Positions 25,799-32,023 of a stretch of 64,000 bases of DNA are shown one piece after another. This stretch comes from Lacinutrix sp. Bg11-31 (GTDB lineage: Bacteria; Bacteroidota; Bacteroidia; Flavobacteriales; Flavobacteriaceae). The notes below the pieces were generated by a model, which ran no database searches, was not told the origin of the DNA, and saw only the letters and a list, made by a program, of their open reading frames with translations. The first letter of the stretch is position 1, and each line of letters begins with the position of its first letter. A program made the position numbers and the translations under genes. The stretch covers positions 62,001-126,000 of the forward strand of contig NZ_CP025118.1 in the NCBI RefSeq assembly GCF_002831665.1, given 5' to 3'.

Positions 25799-27244
25799 TT
25801 ATGCTAAGCGTTTTTTTAATGCTGAAAGAATTTCTGTGTAAACTAAATCACCATAGTATTCATCTTCTACACCAAAATCAATATTCGGATTGTCGTTAAT
25901 TTCGATAACCATTAATTTATTATCCACCACTTTAATATCGATGCCATAAAGACCTAATCCCATTAATTTAGCCGATTTTAATGCCATATCTATTACGTTT
26001 TTTGGTACGTCTTCAATAGGTAAACAATCTGCATCTCCATCTTGTTCGTTTTTGTTGGTTGCTTTCCAGTTATAAATCTGCCAATGGCCTTTTGCCATAT
26101 AATATTTACAGGCGAAAAACGGTTTATTATCAATAATACCAATACGCCAATCATAATTCGAAGGACAAAATTCTTGTGCAATAATTAGATCAGATTCTTT
26201 TAACATTTCGGTAACCAAAACATCGTATTCTGCTATTGTTTTTGCTTTTTTAACACCAAAAGAAAACGTAGAATCTGGTGCTTTTAAAACACAAGGTAAC
26301 CCTGTTTGTTCTAGAACCGTATTTCTATTATTGCTATGTACAATCACTGTTTTTGGCGTGCTAATATTGGCATTATTTAAGGCTTCTGCCATGTATACTT
26401 TATTGCAGCATTTTAAAATAGCATCTGGATAATCTATAATAGCAATGCCTTCTTGCTGTGCTTTTCTAGCATACATGTAAGCCTCGTTGTTTACTTCTGT
26501 ACTTTGTCTTAAAAACAAGGCATCAAAAGACGATAAGCGTGATAAATCTTTAGGTTCAATAATTTCAGCATAGATATTCATCTTCTCTGCAATCTCAATA
26601 AACTTTTTTAAAGCTTTAGGATTACTTGGAGGCGCAGGATCGTTTGGGTTAACCAATATCGCTAAGTCAAAATCATAATTGTTAACCTTTGCAGTGTCAT
26701 ATCGTTTTTTTGCAAAATACTGATTGGCAAATTCATAAACACTCGAAACGTGTTCTTCAGGAATTTCAGATTCTGAAATGGCTTTAATACTCTGGATATT
26801 CCACTTCGTCGTGTGGTTAAATTTTACACGTAAAAAAGGCACTTGAAAATGCTTGTAAAAAAGCGCGCTCAAAGCTTTATATTTTTGTGCTACGTTTTGT
26901 CCAAAGTAGATGCTTAACGTAAAATATTGAGATTTTATATTTTTTAAGCTTTGCTGAATAACATCATCAAACTCATCGGAAACTATTCTAACCAGTTTTA
27001 ATGTTTTTAAATCTACAATGTTTTTAGTAGTAGGGATTGGTAAATGTCCTCTTGCTTCTGCCAAAAGTGACACGTAATAACCTTTAGATTGGTACGAGTA
27101 ATCCTTACACAAATTGAAAATTCGTGCATTCTTTAATAGGGAATACTTAGGATTTGTAAGATAATCTTGAGAGGAAATTACTGTAATATTATCAATTGAA
27201 AAATTCCATTTTTCAGGTTGATTTACAACAATGTATTTGTTCAT
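25799..27244 (-). CDS. RimK-type ATP-grasp ligase with N-terminal RLAN domain
   Basis: The 481-residue protein has an N-terminal region of about 170 residues typical of the RimK-like ATP-grasp N-terminal (RLAN) domain, then a pre-ATP-grasp Rossmann-like part (YDFDLAILVNPNDPAPPSNP) and an ATP-grasp domain. The latter shows LPCVLKAPDSTFSFGVKKA (ATP lysine and glycine loop), IIAQEFCPSNYDWRIGI and KLMVIEINDNPNIDFG with the metal-binding E-x-N. RimK relatives ligate amino acids, often glutamate, to a peptide or protein end. It is first in the operon with the GCS2-like ligase and the amidohydrolase. Confidence 0.88.
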   Translation of the reverse strand: MNKYIVVNQPEKWNFSIDNITVISSQDYLTNPKYSLLKNARIFNLCKDYSYQSKGYYVSLLAEARGHLPIPTTKNIVDLKTLKLVRIVSDEFDDVIQQSLKNIKSQYFTLSIYFGQNVAQKYKALSALFYKHFQVPFLRVKFNHTTKWNIQSIKAISESEIPEEHVSSVYEFANQYFAKKRYDTAKVNNYDFDLAILVNPNDPAPPSNPKALKKFIEIAEKMNIYAEIIEPKDLSRLSSFDALFLRQSTEVNNEAYMYARKAQQEGIAIIDYPDAILKCCNKVYMAEALNNANISTPKTVIVHSNNRNTVLEQTGLPCVLKAPDSTFSFGVKKAKTIAEYDVLVTEMLKESDLIIAQEFCPSNYDWRIGIIDNKPFFACKYYMAKGHWQIYNWKATNKNEQDGDADCLPIEDVPKNVIDMALKSAKLMGLGLYGIDIKVVDNKLMVIEINDNPNIDFGVEDEYYGDLVYTEILSALKKRLA

Positions 27245-27484
27245 TTAGAGCGCATAACGCTATTATAATTTTAAGTAAATGTATATTATTTTTTAATTGG
27301 TTTTACATTGCTTTAAAAATTATTTTTGGATAGTTTTTTTATTATTAATAAAGTTGAATTATCGTTTTAACAAACTAACTTATTGAAAATAATTTGTTAG
27401 ATAGCGCTTATCTTTTTAGAAATTATAAAGTCGATGAACTTTTAGAGAATTGTGAAAATTATGGAATGTAATATTCTTTCGTTT

Positions 27485-27621
27485 GTTGAACGGTTTTGTA
27501 TATGGTTTGTTACGTGTTTTAGTAACTAATTTAGTAAACAAAAACGAACGCGAGAAAATTCCGAAGGAATTTTCTAAATAAGCACTTGCCAAAGCAATTA
27601 ACTATACGCGGTGTTACCTGC
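27485..27621 (-). repeat. Downstream folded site of cassette B (attC-like)
   Basis: It is homologous along its whole length to the site after cassette A, with the shared inner stretch CTAATTTAGTAAACAAA and an inner palindrome GAAAATTCCGAAGGAATTTTC-like (arms GAAAATTCC and GGAATTTTC). It occupies most of the 369-base gap between the ATP-grasp gene and the cargo gene. The remaining 240 bases next to the ATP-grasp gene hold only AT-rich sequence with a weak TACATTTA promoter-like box. Confidence 0.7.
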
Positions 27622-29404
27622 TGGATTTTTTCCAAAGTATTGATTTTTTCTTAATCGGAATACTTAGTTTAATACCAAGTTCTCCCTCTTTAGCATTTTT
27701 AACAGAACTACCATTTAATTGAATATCGATAATCTCTGATTTATAGAATTTTCCATTTTTCTCTATTAGAATTTCTTCGTTAATTGAAAGTGAACAATCT
27801 TTAATATTTACAATGCAAATTTTTCCATTTTCAAATAATTCCAAAGGTTCATCAATAAACTCTAAATTCTGAGGTTTAAACTCTACAAGACCATAGTTTT
27901 TGAAAGTGTTTCTAGCATCTTCTTTTGATAAAATCCCTTTTTGAACTAAATCATAAAGTTGATAAAGTTGCCAAGTTGTAAGCAAACCTCTTTCATCGTT
28001 TATTGCATCCTGTATTTGATGTTCAGTAAAAGGTGGATTCTGTCTTTTTAGTGGTGGTTGATAACGTTGATGATTTACTAAATACAAAGCAAATACATCA
28101 AATGCGTTTCTTTGTTTACATCGACGATGCTTTATTTTTGAAATCTGACTACAGTCTCCATCCGTTGATGTGCCTCCAATCCCTTTACATTCAATAATTA
28201 ATAGACCCTCTGGTATATCTACTTGAATATCTTCTTCCAATATTACAGAACCATTTTCAGTATCAAAATCTTTTGCATTTTTAAATTCTAACCAGTTCAA
28301 AAATTTAATTACAGCATTAACTAACTCATCACCAGTTTCTGTAATTAATTCGTGAAGAAATCCATGTTTTTTATTGTTAGTAATAATTTTACTTGCATTT
28401 CTAGCCAACTTTTCTTTATAATCCTTTTCAATTACTTTTTTATCATCTAAAAGTTCAGCAAAATTTGGCAACCAATATTCTTCTTGTTTCCTCCAATCAA
28501 AAGTAGTCGAGTAGGGAAATAATCCCGGAAAAATTGATGGTGCAATTTTAGATAGAAATTCTAAAAGAAAATTTGCTTTATCCTCAATTTGAGGAAAAAC
28601 AATTAGATTGTTAAATTTATTTATTTCAACATAAGAAACAATATCTCCATTAATGTTAGTTATTAAAGGAAAATAATTTTCATATTTTTCATTTTCTCCA
28701 CCATTCCATCGAGTGGGATGCTCAAATGTTTGGTTATAGTAGAGATTAGATTTATACTTTTCTAGTAAACGTTGTAAGTCATCTATTGATTTGTAAACGG
28801 TTATTTCTTTACCATATTTAGGCTCTTGGCAAGGAATATAGTTCCAAAATGAATATATACTATGTTTTTCAATTCCTTGTCTTCTTGCATTGCCTTCGGT
28901 TACCATTATAGGTTCGTATTCAACTTCATAGTTTGAAGAGGAAAAAGCTATGACCAAATATTCTCTATTGGTTATTTTATAAAACTCTTCTTTTAATAAA
29001 GAAGATGCAATTGGCCTTGGGTCGAATAAAGTTTCAGGAAAACTGCTTAATAAAGAATATGAGCTTTTTCCTGTATGCATTGCTCTAATATGCTCTTCTT
29101 CATTGTAGTCTATAGTTTCAAAACTATCTAAATCCATAACGAATATATCAAGTTCGTGAAGATTTAGAGGGAAATTGTGATTTGGTAATAACTGATGATT
29201 TTCCCTTCTGGTACTATTCGGAACTTTTATTTTAGAACCCAAAGAACCTAATGATAAATTCATTCCAGCTTTTTCTAAAGTAGATATGACTTCTTTATCA
29301 GTGTCGATACAACAAATTCTTGGGCGTTCAACAGTTTTTGTTTTTTCCACTTGATTGGTAGATTTCTTTTTTTCTCTCTTTTTCTTATCTCCAAAAATTC
29401 CCAT
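27614..29404 (-). CDS. PD-(D/E)XK nuclease-like protein (cassette B cargo)
   Basis: This 596-residue protein is not one I can name. After a very basic start (GDKKKREKKK), residues 28-150 form a region with ICCIDTDKEV and FVMDLDSF that could be a Rossmann-like or receiver-like fold. Around residues 385-403 the pattern ILEEDIQVDIPEGLLIIECKG has the spacing of a PD-(D/E)XK nuclease core (D, then E-x-K), followed by RRCKQR. The last 70 residues (KSEIIDIQLNGSSVKNAKEG, GIKLSIPIKK) resemble the small beta-barrel of EF-Tu domain 2. A lone nuclease-like gene with accessory domains fits a defence or DNA-processing role, which is inference. Confidence 0.6.
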   Translation of the reverse strand: MGIFGDKKKREKKKSTNQVEKTKTVERPRICCIDTDKEVISTLEKAGMNLSLGSLGSKIKVPNSTRRENHQLLPNHNFPLNLHELDIFVMDLDSFETIDYNEEEHIRAMHTGKSSYSLLSSFPETLFDPRPIASSLLKEEFYKITNREYLVIAFSSSNYEVEYEPIMVTEGNARRQGIEKHSIYSFWNYIPCQEPKYGKEITVYKSIDDLQRLLEKYKSNLYYNQTFEHPTRWNGGENEKYENYFPLITNINGDIVSYVEINKFNNLIVFPQIEDKANFLLEFLSKIAPSIFPGLFPYSTTFDWRKQEEYWLPNFAELLDDKKVIEKDYKEKLARNASKIITNNKKHGFLHELITETGDELVNAVIKFLNWLEFKNAKDFDTENGSVILEEDIQVDIPEGLLIIECKGIGGTSTDGDCSQISKIKHRRCKQRNAFDVFALYLVNHQRYQPPLKRQNPPFTEHQIQDAINDERGLLTTWQLYQLYDLVQKGILSKEDARNTFKNYGLVEFKPQNLEFIDEPLELFENGKICIVNIKDCSLSINEEILIEKNGKFYKSEIIDIQLNGSSVKNAKEGELGIKLSIPIKKKSILWKKSSR

Positions 29405-29420
29405 AGTTTTTTTTCAGCTT

Positions 29421-29485
29421 GCAGGTAATGTTTCTCTAATAAAAAATCATTCTAATTTTTCATCAAAAGTTCAACGAAGTTAATC
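29421..29485 (-). repeat. Upstream folded site of cassette B (about 65 bp)
   Basis: It aligns with the sites before cassettes A and C: GGTAATGTTTC at the gene side, a central AT-rich stem (TAATAAAAAATCAT with ATTTTTCATCA), and CAACGAAGTTAATC at the outer side. Pairing of the central stem is weaker than in A and C. Confidence 0.6.
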
Positions 29486-29492
29486 GTTTTAA

Positions 29493-29533
29493 GTTAGAAA
29501 ATCTATACGTAGAACTACGTATTTTTCTCTAAC
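29493..29533. repeat. 41-bp long hairpin beside cassette B
   Basis: Outer arms GTTAGA/TCTAAC and inner arms ATACGTAG/CTACGTAT, with a two-base loop AA, make a compact palindrome immediately outside the upstream site of cassette B. It is not a terminator. The outer arms again look like core-site motifs, so it may be a remnant of another folded recombination site. Confidence 0.6.
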
Positions 29534-29564
29534 AAAAGCCAAGTTAAAACAACTCAATCGATCT

Positions 29565-29592
29565 ATTTTACGGCTTTCCGTAATCGTAAAAT
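29565..29592. repeat. Overlapping, mutually exclusive hairpins
   Basis: ATTTTACG can pair with CGTAAAAT, while TTACGG inside the first arm can instead pair with CCGTAA around CTTT. The two structures cannot coexist. It lies between cassette B and the terminator of the next gene. Confidence 0.5.
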
Positions 29593-29599
29593 AAAAACA

Positions 29600-29648
29600 T
29601 AAAAAAACCACCTAAAAAGGTGGTTTAGTATTTCCGCGAAAGCGATAA
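29600..29648 (-). terminator. Terminator module (CGCTTTCGCG unit plus CCACC hairpin)
   Basis: Read on the minus strand, the stop of the next gene is followed by a CGCTTTCGCGGAAA unit and then by the hairpin AAACCACC-TTTTT-AGGTGGTTTTTTT with a T-run. Confidence 0.85.
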
Positions 29649-29652
29649 ACGT

Positions 29653-30117
29653 TTATTTATAAACGAGCTCAATAATTTTGCCTTTAACTTTTAGAGCACT
29701 TATTTTTTCTTTTTTATCTATAGGGATTTCAAATTCTACGGCAAAAATTCGTTTTTTGTTTCCTTTTAAACTCTGCTCGTAACGGTTTAATTTTGAGGTT
29801 AGTTTTAAGGCTTTTACAACCATATCTATTTTAATTAGATTTTGGTCTTTATCGACTAATTGTATGTTTGCGAAATCTATAATTTGTTTTTCGCTACTAT
29901 TATTTTTAAACTGAAACATCATTGAGATAAAACGTTTTCCTTTTTCGGCGACATAGTTCACGTTTCCTCTATTGGTCATTCTTGTTCTACCAATTTTGTA
30001 GATGGTAAATTCTAAGTTTTCGGAATAGCTATAGAGTTGGTCTCTGTCTATTTTTTCTTTTTTCTGTGCCATAACACTTGCTGTGATAAAGAATAGGAGG
30101 ATGGCTAGTTTTTTCAT
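29653..30117 (-). CDS. Small secreted hypothetical protein
   Basis: The 154-residue protein has a signal peptide (LAILLFFITASVMAQ) and a strand-rich mature part. RFISMMFQFKNNSSEKQIIDF and a conserved-looking RIFAVEFEIPIDKKEKI suggest an immunoglobulin-like beta sandwich of the DUF4352 type, which is a structural guess. It probably acts in the periplasm or on the surface. It is a single-gene transcript with its own terminator, between cassette B and the PadR operon. No function can be assigned. Confidence 0.7.
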   Translation of the reverse strand: MKKLAILLFFITASVMAQKKEKIDRDQLYSYSENLEFTIYKIGRTRMTNRGNVNYVAEKGKRFISMMFQFKNNSSEKQIIDFANIQLVDKDQNLIKIDMVVKALKLTSKLNRYEQSLKGNKKRIFAVEFEIPIDKKEKISALKVKGKIIELVYK

Positions 30118-30193
30118 GTTTGGTTAGTTTTTATAAATGTAACAAATTTATATTATACTTGTTATTAGGTTTTTAGTGTTGTTTGTAAAAACA

Positions 30194-30239
30194 AAAAACC
30201 ACCTAAAGAGGTGGTTTTGTATTTCCGCGAAAGCGATAA
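30194..30239 (-). terminator. Terminator module at the end of the PadR operon
   Basis: It has the same composition as the previous module: a CGCTTTCGCGGAAAT unit, then AAAACCACC-TCTTT-AGGTGGTTTT and a T-rich tract on the minus strand. It directly follows the stop of the last gene of the padR operon. Confidence 0.85.
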
Positions 30240-30425
30240 TTAAATTTTTGCTACATCTTGTTTGTATAGCTTGTAAAACAAGGTTGGTAAAAAACCAAAG
30301 TTAAGAAGCATGAAACCTGTAAATAGGATAATGTTTTCGTAGGGCCAAATCATCATTTTAAATAATGCGGCTGTACTTAGTGTAAACAAGGCTAAAAAGC
30401 CAAAAAGATAAACTGATTTTTTCAT
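30240..30425 (-). CDS. Small two-helix membrane protein with FKMMIWPY motif
   Basis: The 61-residue protein consists almost entirely of two membrane helices. The first ends in LFKMMIWPYE, the second starts IILFTGFMLLNFG. The same helix-motif-helix pattern (LFKIMHWPYA) is present in the gene just upstream, so the two share a module also seen at the N-terminus of the gliding protein GldL and in many small Bacteroidota membrane proteins. Third gene of the padR operon, 23 bases after the second. Probably works with, or senses the membrane together with, its neighbour; function unknown. Confidence 0.7.
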   Translation of the reverse strand: MKKSVYLFGFLALFTLSTAALFKMMIWPYENIILFTGFMLLNFGFLPTLFYKLYKQDVAKI

Positions 30426-30448
30426 TTTGATTGATTTTAATGTTCGTA

Positions 30449-30880
30449 TTAAGATTGATGTTTAAGTGTGTGTTCTTTATGTTTGTTGTAAAAATAAAGT
30501 GGTAATGGTATGGCTATTAAAAAGGCAAAACCTGCAAATATTATGGTGGCTGCATAAGGCCAATGCATAATTTTAAATAGACATCCTGTGGTTACTAGTA
30601 TTGCTGTAAAAAGCTCTGAGATAGATAATAGCCTTTTTCTGTTTTTAGCCGATTTAAAATAGAGTTGTGCGTTGGTTTCTCTTTCTATTTGATTGATGTT
30701 TAAATAACCACCAAATTGCTGAATTGCGTTTTTATAGGCTTGGTCGAAATTACTGTGTTCGGTTTGTTCTATATAGGTGCAAATATGATCTAGAATGTCT
30801 TCTTTTAATGCTTTATTTTTTAAACCGTATAACTCTAAATTGGTTTGTATATAGTCTATTTGTTGGTCTGTTAATATCAT
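30449..30880 (-). CDS. Membrane protein with cytosolic helical domain (PadR-operon partner)
   Basis: The first 75 residues are soluble and helical (ILTDQQIDYIQTNLELYG, LKEDILDHICTYIE), resembling the short HAAS-type domain found next to PadR regulators. Two membrane helices follow, joined by LFKIMHWPYA. The gene overlaps padR by 4 bases. PadR plus a membrane protein with an N-terminal HAAS-like domain is a recurrent pair, in which the soluble domain is thought to modulate or be controlled by PadR; the exact role is not established. Confidence is good for the gene and modest for the role. Confidence 0.75.
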   Translation of the reverse strand: MILTDQQIDYIQTNLELYGLKNKALKEDILDHICTYIEQTEHSNFDQAYKNAIQQFGGYLNINQIERETNAQLYFKSAKNRKRLLSISELFTAILVTTGCLFKIMHWPYAATIIFAGFAFLIAIPLPLYFYNKHKEHTLKHQS

Positions 30881-31215
30881 TTTGCTATAGATTTAGAGTT
30901 AAATATTAATGATAGTGTTTTTATAAAATCGTTAATCTGTTCGGTTTGCTCTTTTATAACTTGCTCTCCAGTTTTTGTTACCGAATAGTATTTTCTAACG
31001 CGTTTACCTATGTATACTTTTTCGGTTTCTAAAACCTTATTGTGTTCTAGTTTATGCAAAATAGGATATAAGGCACCTTCTGAAATGTCTATTTTTCCTT
31101 TGGTAAGTTCTTTTACCTTTTGGGTAATCTCGTAACCATACATTTTATCATGCTGACTTAACAATTTTAAAATGATAGGTTTTAGTGTTCCTTTTGTGAG
31201 TTCTTTGCTATACAT
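30877..31215 (-). CDS. PadR-family transcriptional regulator
   Basis: The 112-residue protein has the winged-helix PadR fold. LKPIILKLLSQHDKMYGYEITQKVKE is the N-terminal helix-turn-helix region, ISEGALYPILHKLEHNKVLE is the recognition helix and following strand, and KYYSVTKTGEQVIKE is the wing and dimerisation helix. It is the first gene of an operon with two small membrane-protein genes. A perfect 25-base palindrome lies just upstream and overlaps the probable promoter, so autorepression is likely. The -7 box is only 4 bases from the ATG, suggesting a leaderless message. Confidence 0.9.
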   Translation of the reverse strand: MYSKELTKGTLKPIILKLLSQHDKMYGYEITQKVKELTKGKIDISEGALYPILHKLEHNKVLETEKVYIGKRVRKYYSVTKTGEQVIKEQTEQINDFIKTLSLIFNSKSIAK

Positions 31216-31219
31216 ATGT

Positions 31220-31227
31220 CAAATATA
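31220..31227 (-). promoter_or_regulatory. Bacteroidota -7 box (TATATTTG) for padR, leaderless
   Basis: The minus strand reads TATATTTG, exact to consensus, ending 4 bases before the padR ATG. No good alternative start lies further down in the gene, so translation of a leaderless message is the simplest reading. Confidence 0.55.
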
Positions 31228-31237
31228 CATTTTTAAT

Positions 31238-31262
31238 CAATACATTTTAATAAAATGTATTG
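31238..31262. promoter_or_regulatory. Perfect 25-bp palindrome, probable PadR operator
   Basis: CAATACATTTTA and TAAAATGTATTG are exact inverted copies around one central A. The palindrome starts about 10 bases upstream of the -7 box and covers the -33 region. ATACAT...ATGTAT half-sites resemble known PadR-type operators. Autorepression of the operon is the likely role. Confidence 0.7.
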
Positions 31263-31280
31263 TAATTTATTTTGAGACAT

Positions 31281-31310
31281 AAAAAAACCACCTGATTTAG
31301 GTGGTTTTTT
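31281..31310 (-). terminator. Intrinsic terminator after the lipocalin-like lipoprotein gene
   Basis: AAACCACC and GGTGGTTT pair around TAAATCAG-type loop bases, followed by a T-run on either strand. It serves the minus-strand gene that ends about 50 bases away. Confidence 0.85.
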
Positions 31311-31360
31311 ATTTTGGCTAAAGCCTTTTTGATGTTGTTGTATTTAAAAGAGACTTTGCG

Positions 31361-31879
31361 TTAATCGTTAACAATATATGTTACTAAATCGCCACATTCT
31401 GTAGTTCCAATTTTTTTGTAATAATTAAAAGTTCTGTCATTATTTTCTATTTCTATAGTGTATGTATTGTCGCAATTTATAGTTATTAATCTTGTTTGCG
31501 ACAAAAATTCGTTTGGGTTATTGGCATCTTGAATGTAATCAAAAGTATAGCTGCCTCCTGCTAATGCAGTCCAAGTTCCATTTGCTGTTTCAACATCTGC
31601 ATAACGATCTATAAAAGTTCCATCTGCTTTAAATTCTAGAATTATTTCCGAGTCTTCTCTTAAGGTTTTAAACCAAGTATCTACTGTTGTCCATTCGGTT
31701 CCTGTCCACTCGTCTATTACAGTTTCTAGATTTTCCTCTCTGTACATTTGCCATTCGCCAACTACTTCCTTAAATTCTTGTTGGTTGTTGTCTGAGCTAT
31801 CGTCATCTGTATTACAAGATGTAAAACTAATTAGACAGAATACTACAAGCGTGTTTAAAATAAAATTTTTCATAGACAT
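31361..31879 (-). CDS. Lipocalin-like lipoprotein, hypothetical
   Basis: The 172-residue protein has a lipoprotein signal with lipobox FTSC near residue 22, followed by an acidic linker (NTDDDSSDNN). The mature part, with VVGEWQMYREENL, LEFKADGTFIDRY and GTWTALAGGSYTFDY, has the repeated W-x-Y and 'F-x-x-DGTF' strands of Bacteroidota lipocalin-like domains. A second ATG two codons in (MKNFIL) is an equally possible start. It is probably exported and anchored by lipid; its ligand is unknown. It is transcribed alone. Confidence 0.75.
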   Translation of the reverse strand: MSMKNFILNTLVVFCLISFTSCNTDDDSSDNNQQEFKEVVGEWQMYREENLETVIDEWTGTEWTTVDTWFKTLREDSEIILEFKADGTFIDRYADVETANGTWTALAGGSYTFDYIQDANNPNEFLSQTRLITINCDNTYTIEIENNDRTFNYYKKIGTTECGDLVTYIVND

Positions 31880-32023
31880 TATTTTTTGTTTGTATTAATA
31901 AAACAGCTTTGTTGGTTTATATTCTACTTCCAAAACTGTTTTGTTTTTTTTTAGGGATTCTTCGCTTCGCTCTGAATGACAGTTTTGCTCTGAATTACAT
32001 TTGTGTTATTAATGAAAACAATA

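Larger units (their letters stand above)
27485..29485 (-). mobile_element. Cassette-like element B (nuclease-like gene between two folded sites)
   Basis: The plan is as in element A. The gene-proximal arms form an 8-bp inverted pair (TTACCTGC and GCAGGTAA), and the outer arms pair as GTTGAAC and GTTCAAC. The flanking sites are recognisably homologous to those of A but differ exactly in these arms, with pairing preserved. The stop codon of the cargo gene lies inside the gene-proximal arm. The element sits between the ATP-grasp operon and a small secreted-protein gene. Confidence 0.55.

Noticed and set aside
31925..31985. GGGATTCTTCGCTTCGCTCTGAATGACA-type sequence upstream of the lipocalin gene
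   Set aside because: A short, partly duplicated stretch (GCTCTGAATGACA / GCTCTGAATTACA) without clear pairing; too little to call an element.
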